A stretch of DNA of 64,000 bases from CAVHXA01 sp963639765 (GTDB lineage: Bacteria > Bacillota > Clostridia > Oscillospirales > Oscillospiraceae), in NCBI GenBank assembly GCA_963639765.1, contig CAVHXA010000006.1, positions 39,991 to 103,990 on the forward strand, read 5' to 3'. A model generated the notes under the pieces. That model was not told the origin of the DNA and made no database searches. It was given only the letters and a program-made list of their open reading frames with translations. Shown here piece after piece: positions 50,415 through 58,748 of the stretch (position 1 is the first letter of the stretch; the number at the start of each line of letters is the position of its first letter). The position numbers and the translations under genes are program-made.

Positions 50415-51107
50415 TTATTTTTCCGGAACGATAATCTTGTGCGGCATTTCCTCTGCGTTTGCATAAGGAACCGGCGGTTCCGGCTCGTTCGCCGGATAAA
50501 CAGCCGTCGGGCTCCACTGCCAGAAGTCAGGTGCGGGACCGCCGACCTTGTCTTCCGGGTTTACAGCCGCTTCTTCCTTGGAGGGAGCTTCTGTCCATGC
50601 CATGTGATAGCCGGTTTTGAACAGGGGGTAAAGTACCATATGCCACAATTTCCATCCGTCGGATTCCTTGATGAATTCGACCTCGTATTTGGACCAGGCC
50701 CACATGGGATCAGGAGTTGGAGCCTCACCCTCAGCCCCGGGACGCATGAAGGTTTCGTGTCCCGGAGAAATCCAGACACCCTTGGCGGTTTTGCCGTCTT
50801 GAGCGACCTCAAGCACCTCGGTGTCAAGCTGGTGCATAGTCATGATGCCCTGCAGCTTTTCGCTCATGCCGGGGTCGTCCCGATCACCATGCTCAACAAG
50901 GTAACAGTGTGCGATGGCTTCGTAGCCAATGTATTGGCCATAGGGAAACTTGAAGTAGCTGTCTTCACGCTGCGCCCAAAGCGTCATATAGTCTTTGTTG
51001 CGAAAGGCGGTATGATAGTATGAATACCGGCCCATCAGATTTCTGCAGGCCTGAGCTGCCTGTAGACGTTCAACCTGCAGGGCAAGCTCTTCTAGATTCA
51101 AATGCAT
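50415..51107 (-). CDS. NTF2-like (SnoaL/BaiE-type) protein
   Basis: 230 residues. An N-terminal helix with leucines (LEELALQVERLQAAQACRNL) leads into a cone-shaped NTF2-like domain: GRYSYYHTAFRNKDYMTLW, then TMHQLDTEVLEVAQDGKTAKGVW and YEVEFIKESDGWKLWHM. The C-terminal ~60 residues are proline-rich and unusual for the family. Relatives include dehydratases and isomerases of small hydrophobic molecules, such as bile acid dehydratase BaiE. Reaction and substrate are unknown here. GGAGGAG precedes the ATG, and repeat copy B adjoins its 3' end. Confidence 0.78.
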   Translation of the reverse strand: MHLNLEELALQVERLQAAQACRNLMGRYSYYHTAFRNKDYMTLWAQREDSYFKFPYGQYIGYEAIAHCYLVEHGDRDDPGMSEKLQGIMTMHQLDTEVLEVAQDGKTAKGVWISPGHETFMRPGAEGEAPTPDPMWAWSKYEVEFIKESDGWKLWHMVLYPLFKTGYHMAWTEAPSKEEAAVNPEDKVGGPAPDFWQWSPTAVYPANEPEPPVPYANAEEMPHKIIVPEK

Positions 51108-51139
51108 GGATGCTCCTCCTTTTGGCTTTCATTGATCGG

Positions 51140-51168
51140 ATTATACCGTCTTACCTTCGAATCGTCTA
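51140..51168 (-). promoter_or_regulatory. Candidate promoter for the NTF2-like gene
   Basis: On the minus strand TAGACG (51168-51163), 17 nt, perfect TATAAT (51145-51140), ~35 nt before the start codon. Confidence 0.6.
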
Positions 51169-51249
51169 CTTCCGTGATGGAAGTCCGCCATGATTTTCAT
51201 GTCATGGTCGCAGACAAATTGCTGCCAGTTCCATCAGATATCTCACAAA

Positions 51250-51990
51250 TTACAGCGTCAGATGCATTCTGCTGCAAATCTGCGCTCTTGCGAAGTTCTC
51301 CAAATGGTCATCCAGCGGGATCAGATCTGCCGATCCATATTTCTGCCTGAGAGCGCAGGAAAGAATTTCATCGCAAAAGGCGGGGTTTTTTGGCAGCACG
51401 GGTCCGTGGCTATAAGTGCCGAAGAGGTTTCTGTCACGCACACCCTCTGTTTTGTCCGCACCGTTGTTTCCGTGTCCGGTTAAGACTCTGCCCAGCGGAA
51501 AAACCCCCGGTCCGAGATAGGTTCTGCCGCCATGGTTTTCAAAGCCAATGACCATGCTGCCGCCGGAGGACTCTTCTAATGCAAAGGCATAGTTTCCGAT
51601 CAGGCGGCCTGTACCTGCTTTGGTATATAGATCAACAGCCTCGAGGCATTTGCATTTTTCTCCCTGCGCCGTTTCATAATAGTTGCCCATAAGCTGATAT
51701 CCGCCGCAAACGCACAGAAATGTCTTTCCGTCTTCCAGCGCAGACCTGATGTTTTGCCCTCGTCCGTGATTTAAATCCTCAAAAAGAAGCGTCTGCTCAA
51801 AATCCTGACCGCCGCCGATAAAAAAAAGGTCATATGCGGCAAGGTTGTCATTCTGTCCCATGGACAGACCTGTTACCGTACATCCGATATTTCTCCAGAT
51901 AAGCCTGTTTTTCATGCATATAACGTTTCCGCTGTCTCCGTAGAGATTCAATACATCCGGGTAGAGGTGGCAGATTTTGAGTTCCTTCAT
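51250..51990 (-). CDS. gatD: Lipid II isoglutaminyl synthase, glutaminase subunit GatD
   Basis: 246 residues. It is a type 1 glutamine amidotransferase of the CobB/CobQ-like group: LNLYGDSGNVICMKNR at the start, FFIGGGQDFEQ near 58, the nucleophile Cys in FLCVCGGYQLMGNYYE near 94, GFENHGGRTYL, and the catalytic His in TYSHGPVLPKNP. GatD frees ammonia from glutamine and passes it to MurT, which amidates D-glutamate in lipid II. The ATG overlaps the murT stop (ATGA). Last gene of the pyrG-glmS-murT-gatD operon. Confidence 0.95.
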   Translation of the reverse strand: MKELKICHLYPDVLNLYGDSGNVICMKNRLIWRNIGCTVTGLSMGQNDNLAAYDLFFIGGGQDFEQTLLFEDLNHGRGQNIRSALEDGKTFLCVCGGYQLMGNYYETAQGEKCKCLEAVDLYTKAGTGRLIGNYAFALEESSGGSMVIGFENHGGRTYLGPGVFPLGRVLTGHGNNGADKTEGVRDRNLFGTYSHGPVLPKNPAFCDEILSCALRQKYGSADLIPLDDHLENFARAQICSRMHLTL

Positions 51991-53345
51991 TGCCAGTACT
52001 GCCCCTTTCCGCTGATTTTGGCAAGATGCCCCCGGACCTGCAGCATGGACGTATAGTTTGGAAATATATATACCTGCATATCCGCAGAAAGAATCTGCTG
52101 TGTTAACTCTTCTAATGTGTCTACGCACAGAATTCGCTGTTCTGAAAGCCCCGCATGTTTCAGACGCAAGGCCATATCCCCGCTTCGAGTTCCGTATACT
52201 ACGGCTTTTTTCGGATCGGAGGCTGTAAATCCTTCAAAGTCGGCATCCCAGATCCAGGATACATCCGTCCCGTCTGCTGCATTGTCGTTCAGGCAGAATA
52301 TCGCCAGATACGGCTGTTGAACCGTTTTGAGAAAGTCCAGTGCCGTTGTGCAGCCCACCGGATTTTTCACCAGAATTATGCATACGGATGTATTCCCTAC
52401 CATAATCTTTTCCATACGGCCGAATCCTGCCTGTACCCCTCCGATTGCATCAGCACTTGACTGGATCGGCAGTCCAAGCTCCCCAATTACACACAGTGCC
52501 GCAGCGGCATTGTATATGTGGCAGGCTGTCGGCAGCGGAACATGAAGCGTGTATTCTCCGCCTTCCCAGAAAAACACACAGTCGGTTCCGTCTTCGCTCA
52601 TTTTGGTGATTTTGGTTATCGAAGCCTGAAGATCCGGATGGCGATATCCGCACTTTGGACAGTAAAAGCCGCCAAGATGCGCATAGGTCCGGTATTCATA
52701 TGCATAAGCCGCGCCGCAATGCATGCATCTGGGTGCATCTGATATGGCGGACGCTTCCTGAAGCGGAGCCTGCAGGCCAAAGTACAGGACCCTGTTTGGA
52801 ATCTGCCGGGCTATGGATGCCGTTAACGAACAATCTCCATTCAGACAAACCGTCGCCTGAGGCGCAAGCAAAACAGCCTTTTGGATAATCTGGACAGTGT
52901 GCGTTACCTCTCCGTATCGGTCGAGCTGATCTCTGAAAACATTTGTGACAACAATCACCTTTGGCCGGAGATCTCCTACTACCTGATAAAATGCAGCCTC
53001 GTCACATTCGATCACGGCGACGCTTTTTTTTGCCTTGCCGCTGAGGCTGGCGTTAGCGATGAAATCCGCCGTGATGCCCGCTGCAAGATTTGCTCCTGTC
53101 GGATTTGTACAGCAGTCAATTCCCTGCTCACGCAAAGCGTTGGCAATCATGCGGCAGGTTGTGGTCTTTCCGTTTGTACCGGTAACCGCGATAACATCCA
53201 CACCTCTTGCAACAATGCCTAAAATCTTCGGACAGCACTTTCTGGCCAGTCTTCCAGGCAAATTTGTCCCGCCGCGTCCGATGATACGCAGTACGGCACG
53301 AGACAGTCTGCACACAAAGCAGGCGATAAAAACGCTTATTTTCAT
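51987..53345 (-). CDS. murT: Lipid II isoglutaminyl synthase, ligase subunit MurT
   Basis: 452 residues from ATG 53345; a TTG 15 nt earlier would overlap glmS. Mur-ligase ATP motif AVTGTNGKTTTCRM near residue 55, then NPTGANLAAG, VIECDEAAF and NVFRDQLDRYGE. A zinc ribbon characteristic of MurT lies near 205-240 (CMHCGAAY and CPKCGYRH), followed by CHIYNAAAAL and the C-terminal DUF1727 part with LVKNPVGCTTAL. With GatD it makes D-isoglutamine in peptidoglycan precursors, which strengthens cross-linking and lysozyme resistance in Gram-positives. Confidence 0.95.
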   Translation of the reverse strand: MKISVFIACFVCRLSRAVLRIIGRGGTNLPGRLARKCCPKILGIVARGVDVIAVTGTNGKTTTCRMIANALREQGIDCCTNPTGANLAAGITADFIANASLSGKAKKSVAVIECDEAAFYQVVGDLRPKVIVVTNVFRDQLDRYGEVTHTVQIIQKAVLLAPQATVCLNGDCSLTASIARQIPNRVLYFGLQAPLQEASAISDAPRCMHCGAAYAYEYRTYAHLGGFYCPKCGYRHPDLQASITKITKMSEDGTDCVFFWEGGEYTLHVPLPTACHIYNAAAALCVIGELGLPIQSSADAIGGVQAGFGRMEKIMVGNTSVCIILVKNPVGCTTALDFLKTVQQPYLAIFCLNDNAADGTDVSWIWDADFEGFTASDPKKAVVYGTRSGDMALRLKHAGLSEQRILCVDTLEELTQQILSADMQVYIFPNYTSMLQVRGHLAKISGKGQYWQ

Positions 53346-53352
53346 TTTGATC

Positions 53353-55179
53353 TCACTCAACCGTTACTGATTTTGCCAGATTCTTTGGCTTATCTATGTC
53401 ACAGCCATTCTCTTTTGCCACATAATAGGCAAAAAGCTGAAGCGGAATAATCTCCGGAACCGCAATAAACAGCGGTTCGCACACGGGAACAAAAATCGCA
53501 TCATCTGCCTCTGAAAATATGCGTCGATTGCCCTCAATTGCGACAGCAAGGACCTTTGCTCCTCTTGCCTTGACTTCCTTGATATTGCTCATCATTTTGT
53601 CAAACAACGCCTCGTGACATGTAAGAGCAACAACCAGCCGTCCTTCATCGATCAGGGCTATAGTGCCATGCTTCAATTCACCCGCAGCGTAGGCCTCAGA
53701 GTGGATATAGCTGATTTCCTTGAGCTTGAGAGAGCCCTCAAGGCAGGCAGCATAGTCCATATTTCGCCCGATAAAAAACAGAGATGTATTGCTGTGGTAT
53801 CTTTTGGCAAGGTATTGGATGTGGCTGTTCAGATCGATTGCACGCTGAACTCGCTCCGGCAGACCGACAATATCCTGTACAAGCTGATCATAACGCTGAT
53901 CGTCTATTCGTCCAAGAAGGTTTGCCAGATATACCGCCAGCATATCCAAAACTGCAAGCTGCGTGGTGTATCCCTTAGTAGTCGCCACTGCAATTTCCGG
54001 ACCGGCCCATGTATAGATTACATCATCGGCCAGCTTTGCGATTGTACTGCCGACAACATTAACTACGGCCAGCACGTGCGCGCCACGGCTTTTGCACTCA
54101 TTCAGTGCGGCAATGGTATCCGCAGTTTCACCGGATTGTGAAAGGACAATCAGAAGGGTGTTTTTGTCAATCAGCGGATTCCGATATCGCAGCTCGCTGG
54201 CAAGCTCGGTCTGTACGGGAATCCTGCACAATTCTTCGATAACATATCGTCCTACGCATCCGGCATAGTAGGCGGAACCGCAGGCTGTAATGACAATTTT
54301 GCTAATTGTCTGTGCCTTCTCCTTCTGCAGGCTCAGCCCGTCGAATTCGATTCGGCCGGAGCGCAGACGCGGTTCGATGGTGGCCTTCAGTGCTTTTGGC
54401 TGCTCCATGATTTCCTTGAGCATAAAATGGTCAAAGCCGCCCTTTTCCGCTGCTTCGATGTCCCAGACAACCCGTGAAATCTGCTTTGCCGTCTCACGTC
54501 CGGCACAATCGAAGGTGGTAATTTTCTCCGGTGTCAGGCATGCAAATTCTCCGTCATCCAGATAGATCACGTTTTTCGTGTGCTTTACCAGGGCAGTTAC
54601 ATCCGAGGCAAAGAAGTTTTCGCCGACACCAACGCCAAGGATCAGAGGACTTGCGTTTTTCAGTGCATAGAGCACGCCCGGATAATCCGCACACAAAACA
54701 CCCAGGCCATAAGAGCCCTCAAGCCGTGCGGCAGTTTTCATGACCGCTGCCTTTAAATCTCCCTGATAATAGTAATCCAGCAGATAAACGATTACCTCTG
54801 TGTCTGTTTCTGAGCGGAAGCAGAAGCCCTTTGCCTGCAGCTCTTCTCGCAGAACCGCATAGTTTTCGATGATTCCGTTATGCACGACGGCAAACAGGCC
54901 ATCAGCGGACAGGTGCGGATGGGCATTTTCATCGGTCGGCGCACCATGGGTAGCCCACCGGGTATGTCCAATACCACACGTTCCGCTTATATCCGCACCA
55001 TCGTGAATTTTTTCACACAGCTTGTCCAGATGTCCGGTTGCCTTTGCAGACTGTATTGTCCCCTGGAACTGAACCGCAATCCCTGCGGAATCGTAGCCGC
55101 GATATTCCAACCGTCTTAAGCCGTCGAGCAATACCGGAGCTGCTGTCTGTGTTCCTGTAAATCCGACAATTCCACACAT
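53353..55179 (-). CDS. glmS: Glutamine-fructose-6-phosphate aminotransferase
   Basis: 608 residues. The catalytic Cys is residue 2 (M-C-G-I-V-G), which fixes the start; GAGG lies 8 nt upstream. The glutaminase domain has GIGHTRWATHG and SDVTALV; two SIS domains follow (ITACGSAYYAGC near 300 and FFIGRNMDYAACLEGSLKLKEISY near 475), and the chain ends K-S-V-T-V-E as usual. It makes glucosamine-6-phosphate, the first step to UDP-GlcNAc for the cell wall. No glmS ribozyme fits upstream: only 6 nt separate it from pyrG. Confidence 0.97.
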   Translation of the reverse strand: MCGIVGFTGTQTAAPVLLDGLRRLEYRGYDSAGIAVQFQGTIQSAKATGHLDKLCEKIHDGADISGTCGIGHTRWATHGAPTDENAHPHLSADGLFAVVHNGIIENYAVLREELQAKGFCFRSETDTEVIVYLLDYYYQGDLKAAVMKTAARLEGSYGLGVLCADYPGVLYALKNASPLILGVGVGENFFASDVTALVKHTKNVIYLDDGEFACLTPEKITTFDCAGRETAKQISRVVWDIEAAEKGGFDHFMLKEIMEQPKALKATIEPRLRSGRIEFDGLSLQKEKAQTISKIVITACGSAYYAGCVGRYVIEELCRIPVQTELASELRYRNPLIDKNTLLIVLSQSGETADTIAALNECKSRGAHVLAVVNVVGSTIAKLADDVIYTWAGPEIAVATTKGYTTQLAVLDMLAVYLANLLGRIDDQRYDQLVQDIVGLPERVQRAIDLNSHIQYLAKRYHSNTSLFFIGRNMDYAACLEGSLKLKEISYIHSEAYAAGELKHGTIALIDEGRLVVALTCHEALFDKMMSNIKEVKARGAKVLAVAIEGNRRIFSEADDAIFVPVCEPLFIAVPEIIPLQLFAYYVAKENGCDIDKPKNLAKSVTVE

Positions 55180-55185
55180 AACCGT

Positions 55186-56796
55186 TTACCTCTTGTTTTG
55201 ATTCTGTACAGCAGCCCTGACCAGCCCGAGAAACAACGGATGCGGGCGATTTGGTCTGCTCTTGAACTCGGGATGATATTGCACGCCGATATAGAAAGGA
55301 TGGTTTTTGATTTCAACCGTCTCAACCAGTCGTCCGTCCGGAGAGGTACCTCCTATATCCATGCCGGCCCCGGTCAGGCGATCCCGATAGGTGTTATTGA
55401 ATTCGTAACGATGACGATGACGTTCTGAAATCTCTGCCGTTCCATACAGCTCCTTCAGCCTGGAATCCGGTTTTGCAACACAGGGATAGGCTCCGAGCCG
55501 AAGCGTACCGCCCTTGTCAATTTCGTCATTCTGCCCCGGCATAAAGTCAATAACACAGTAGGGAGCATTTTCGTCGAATTCTCGAGAGTTGGCACCCGGC
55601 ATACCTGCCGCATTGCGGGCAAATTCAATCACGGAAACCTGCATGCCAAGACACAGCCCAAGGAAGGGTACGCTGCGTGTGCGGGCATATTGTGCCGCCA
55701 GAACCATACCTTCGATACCGCGGCCGCCAAAACCGCCGGGTATCAGAATCGCACATGCATCGTCCAGCTCCTGGTTTATGTTGTTCTGGTTCAGCACTTC
55801 AGAGTCGACCCATTTTAAATCAATTTTCAATCCGAGCGCATATCCGGCGTGCCTTAATGCCTCGATCACAGACAGATATGCGTCATGAAAATGCGTATAT
55901 TTTCCGACAATTGCGACCGGAATGGTCCGGGTGCTGCTGTGGATACGTTCAACCATTGCCTCCCATTCTGCCAATCGCGGATACGAGGCCGATATGCCAA
56001 GCCTGCGGCAGACGATGTTGGCAAGGCCTGCCTTTTCAAGCATGAGCGGTGCTTCGTACAGAACAGGAAGTGTCTGGTTTTCGATGACACAGTCCGGCTC
56101 CACATTGCAGAAGCCGGCGATTTTTGTGAAAATGTTCTTTTCTTCGATTGGTTCGTCACAGCGCAGGACGATAATATCCGGATTTATGCCCATGCCCTGC
56201 AGTTCCTTTACGGAATGCTGCGTTGGCTTTGATTTGTGTTCGCCCGAGGCCTTCAGGTAGGGTACCAGGGTTACATGGATATACAGTGCGTTTTCACGCC
56301 CCGCCTCGCGGCCTATCTGACGAATTGCCTCAAGAAAAGGCTGGCTTTCTATGTCGCCGGTTGTGCCGCCGATCTCTGTGATGACCACGTCTGCGTTGGT
56401 CTTTTTTCCGACCTGATATACAAAGTCTTTGATTTCGCCTGTGATGTGCGGAATCACCTGTACTGTACTTCCGAGGTATTCTCCCCGGCGTTCCTTTGAC
56501 AGAACGCTTGCATAAACCTTGCCCGTGGTAAGGTTTGAATACTGGTTTAAATCCTCATCAATAAACCGCTCATAATGGCCAAGGTCCAGATCTGTTTCAG
56601 CACCATCTTCGGTCACATAAACCTCACCATGCTGATATGGGCTCATCGTTCCCGGGTCGACATTGATGTACGGGTCGAGCTTTTGAGCTGCCACCTTCAG
56701 GCCGCGCGCCTTCAGCAGCCGGCCGAGTGAGGCCGCAGTAATACCCTTTCCGAGCCCGGAAACCACTCCACCCGTTACAAATATGTATTTTGTCAT
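55186..56796 (-). CDS. pyrG: CTP synthase
   Basis: 536 residues. ATG at 56796 follows GGAGGGCC. The synthase domain begins FVTGGVVSGLGKGI, with KLDPYINVDPGTMSP and EIGGTTGDIES. The C-terminal glutaminase domain has PGGFGGRG, the nucleophile in LGLCLGMQ and the His/Glu pair in QYHPEFKSRP. It makes CTP from UTP and glutamine. It leads an operon with glmS, murT and gatD; all three of pyrG, glmS and gatD use glutamine as amide donor. Confidence 0.97.
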   Translation of the reverse strand: MTKYIFVTGGVVSGLGKGITAASLGRLLKARGLKVAAQKLDPYINVDPGTMSPYQHGEVYVTEDGAETDLDLGHYERFIDEDLNQYSNLTTGKVYASVLSKERRGEYLGSTVQVIPHITGEIKDFVYQVGKKTNADVVITEIGGTTGDIESQPFLEAIRQIGREAGRENALYIHVTLVPYLKASGEHKSKPTQHSVKELQGMGINPDIIVLRCDEPIEEKNIFTKIAGFCNVEPDCVIENQTLPVLYEAPLMLEKAGLANIVCRRLGISASYPRLAEWEAMVERIHSSTRTIPVAIVGKYTHFHDAYLSVIEALRHAGYALGLKIDLKWVDSEVLNQNNINQELDDACAILIPGGFGGRGIEGMVLAAQYARTRSVPFLGLCLGMQVSVIEFARNAAGMPGANSREFDENAPYCVIDFMPGQNDEIDKGGTLRLGAYPCVAKPDSRLKELYGTAEISERHRHRYEFNNTYRDRLTGAGMDIGGTSPDGRLVETVEIKNHPFYIGVQYHPEFKSRPNRPHPLFLGLVRAAVQNQNKR

Positions 56797-57103
56797 TTTG
56801 GCCCTCCTATCTGTCGCTCCCATTCGCCGAATCAGATCGCTGCCTATAGCCGAAATCCGTGATTCGGATCGCCTGCATGATATCATGTGGCAGGCGTTTT
56901 TTCAACGGGTTTGCAGGATCCCATCCCCGCACCTGTCCTCGTGCCATTCGCTCGGGACGGCTCAACCAGCTGCTTCCTGTCCGGAATATGGAGCACACGG
57001 ATCGTATTCCCCTCCGTGCGGCATAGGCATACTGCCCGCTGTCGCCTTTTGTCGACCCATTTGAGAGCTGCGGCCGAATACAGGCCTGTCGCTCTTTCTG
57101 CGA
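56797..57103. other. pyrG upstream region with a plus-strand terminator-like hairpin
   Basis: No gene is seen. CGCCTGC (56870-56876) and GCAGGCG (56890-56896) form a 7-bp stem with an inner ATGA/TCAT extension, followed on the plus strand by six Ts. No plus-strand gene ends here. On the minus strand the same stem lies ~75 nt before pyrG, where B. subtilis-type pyrG leaders carry an attenuator, but without a U-run in that direction. I see no convincing minus-strand promoter. Confidence 0.45.
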
Positions 57104-57757
57104 TTAGTCCAATGTCAGTAAAAGCGCCATCTTGAATTTCTTCGTTGCCTTAACGCTGTGCAGTCCTGCCTTGGCAAAGCAGAAGTTTTCGCCCGCCCTG
57201 ATGGGATGCTCCTTCCCCTCATAGCCGATTACGCCCTCACCGTCGAGCGCGAAGATGATTGCCTCACCGGGAGCCGCATGCTCCGAAAGCCCGGTGCCCG
57301 CATCAAATGCCATGACCACAAACTTCATTTTGCTGTTGTGCACCACGTCCATGTTGACGATTTTTCCGTCTGCATAGGGGACAAGCTCCGCCAGCCTGAA
57401 AATCTCACCTGCTTTGATTGCTTCGTTCATTGTATCGTTCCTCCCGATTGAAATTTCCGTATACACAGCGCCTTCCGATGTCCGTATTCCCATCGGGGTG
57501 TCTGTTAAGGTTATCATACATTCTCCTGTGCGCATAGTTTTTGAGAAACCTTCTGCACCGTATACCTCCATACCGCCGTCTGCAACGATGAGCAGCTTGT
57601 AATACGGGTAAATCTCCGCGCTGATATCCGTATTCCTTGCCAGCGAGAAATAAATGATGTCATTCGTCCCGCTGTATACGGCTTTGGATATCGTACAGCC
57701 CGGCACGGGGCGGTTTTCTCTTGCGATGGAGAATACCTCTCCGATCTTTTCTTTCAT
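57104..57757 (-). CDS. Bicupin-like protein
   Basis: 217 residues. Two beta-rich halves: the first around YYKLLIVADGGMEVYG to GECMITLTDTPMGIR, the second a clear cupin with SEHAAPGEAIIFALDGEGVIGYEG and IRAGENFCFAKAGLHSVKA. The second half keeps the spacing of cupin motif 1 and 2, with one His in each. Cupins bind metals and serve as small-molecule sensors or enzymes. The gene stands alone near a set of broken genes. Function unknown. Confidence 0.85.
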   Translation of the reverse strand: MKEKIGEVFSIARENRPVPGCTISKAVYSGTNDIIYFSLARNTDISAEIYPYYKLLIVADGGMEVYGAEGFSKTMRTGECMITLTDTPMGIRTSEGAVYTEISIGRNDTMNEAIKAGEIFRLAELVPYADGKIVNMDVVHNSKMKFVVMAFDAGTGLSEHAAPGEAIIFALDGEGVIGYEGKEHPIRAGENFCFAKAGLHSVKATKKFKMALLLTLD

Positions 57758-57884
57758 ACTGTCACCGCCTCAGTCACATACAACCCGGTCTCCATTGATT
57801 TCTTTCTCGCCATCGTCTTGCTCCTTCCTGTTCATGCGTAATTGTCCGGCTGCCAACAGCTTCCAATCCCGTCCGTGCTCTTGC

Positions 57885-58058
57885 TTATATACTGATCGGC
57901 CGAAACAATCTGTTTGCTTTCGAAGCAGACAGGTGTTTGACAAATATTCGAACCGCAGGTGCAGGATCCTTTCTATCTTTGAATTCCGCTGCAGACGTAA
58001 AGCTGCCGCTCTCAACGGTTTTTACGAAGGCAAGATATTCAAGCAGCGAATTTTCCAT
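57885..58058 (-). pseudogene. N-terminal remnant of a LysR-type regulator
   Basis: The frame opens MENSLLEYLAFVKTVESGSF, a typical LysR N-terminus, and breaks after TSAAE, just before the recognition helix. The rest of the frame is unrelated and stops after ~58 residues. It lies divergent from the MATE fragment at 58158, a common arrangement for a regulator and its target. Confidence 0.75.
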
Positions 58059-58157
58059 GTCCTGTATTCCTTTTTGATGCATTCAATATAAAACATTCGC
58101 TTTTTCTATTATAATAATGCAGGTATACTATGGCAAGAAGCAACAGGAGGAATCTGC

Positions 58158-58268
58158 ATGAATTTCAAAAGCAAACACATAGACATGCTGCATGGCCCGC
58201 TGTCAGGAAAAATACTTCTCTTTACCATTCCAATCGACCTGAGCAACATGATTCAGAACCCTGATTGA
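58158..58268 (+). pseudogene. N-terminal remnant of a MATE-family efflux protein
   Basis: An intact ribosome binding site (CAGGAGG) and ATG begin a 36-residue frame, MNFKSKHIDMLHGPLSGKI and on through LLFTIP, the usual start of small-drug MATE transporters. It then stops at TGA 58266. The other ~410 residues are missing. Confidence 0.75.
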
Positions 58269-58527
58269 AAAAACCGATGCGCTGGGTGGTCTGCTGAAAA
58301 TCTCCGACAGCAGCCGTATCAAGTGGATGCTGAACAATTATAAGAGCTACCTGATCCGTCAGGTGGAAAAGCGCCCCATCCGTGTTCTTTTGAACACCGA
58401 GGCCACTCCGGACCTGGTGGAGCATCTGCATACCGCTCCGGTGGTGGAGCCCGTTGGGAATTGCATTGCTCCTGCTACGGTACGCAATGCCTCCCGTACC
58501 GGCTTTTATGTGGCACGGAACCTGTAA
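58267..58527 (+). pseudogene. Deleted remnant of an OYE-type flavin oxidoreductase
   Basis: Immediately joined to the MATE fragment. The frame reads EKTDALGGLLKISDSSRIKW, then VLLNTEATPDL, and then jumps to VGNCIAPATVRNASRTGFYV, the C-terminus of enoate reductase/2,4-dienoyl-CoA reductase type proteins. Both the flavin barrel and the middle of the FAD domain are deleted. The intact relative is encoded at 58749-60872 on the other strand. Confidence 0.7.
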
Positions 58528-58608
58528 AATCAGCCTCTGCACCAACCTGGTCGTTCCCGTTTGCACTGCGGTCCTATCGTATTTCTGATTTTTGCCGAAG
58601 TAAAAAGC

Positions 58609-58641
58609 AGAACGGGCAGGCGTTTTTGCCTGCCCGTGTTC
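58609..58641. terminator. Bidirectional hairpin between the OYE remnant and OYE gene
   Basis: CGGGCAGGC and GCCTGCCCG form a 9-bp stem with a T-rich loop (GTTTTT), flanked by AGAA and TTCT that extend it. It lies ~110 nt beyond the minus-strand OYE gene. Confidence 0.65.
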
Positions 58642-58748
58642 TGTGAAATTCAATCTGTCTGTGTGGATTTATATGGTCAACGTGTCTTCGCTCTGCCCGG
58701 CCGCCATAGCTGATCTCGTTTTTTACAAACATGCTGAGATGTACGATT

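Noticed and set aside
55180..55185. glmS ribozyme
   Set aside because: Only 6 nt separate pyrG and glmS, so no ribozyme can be present directly upstream.
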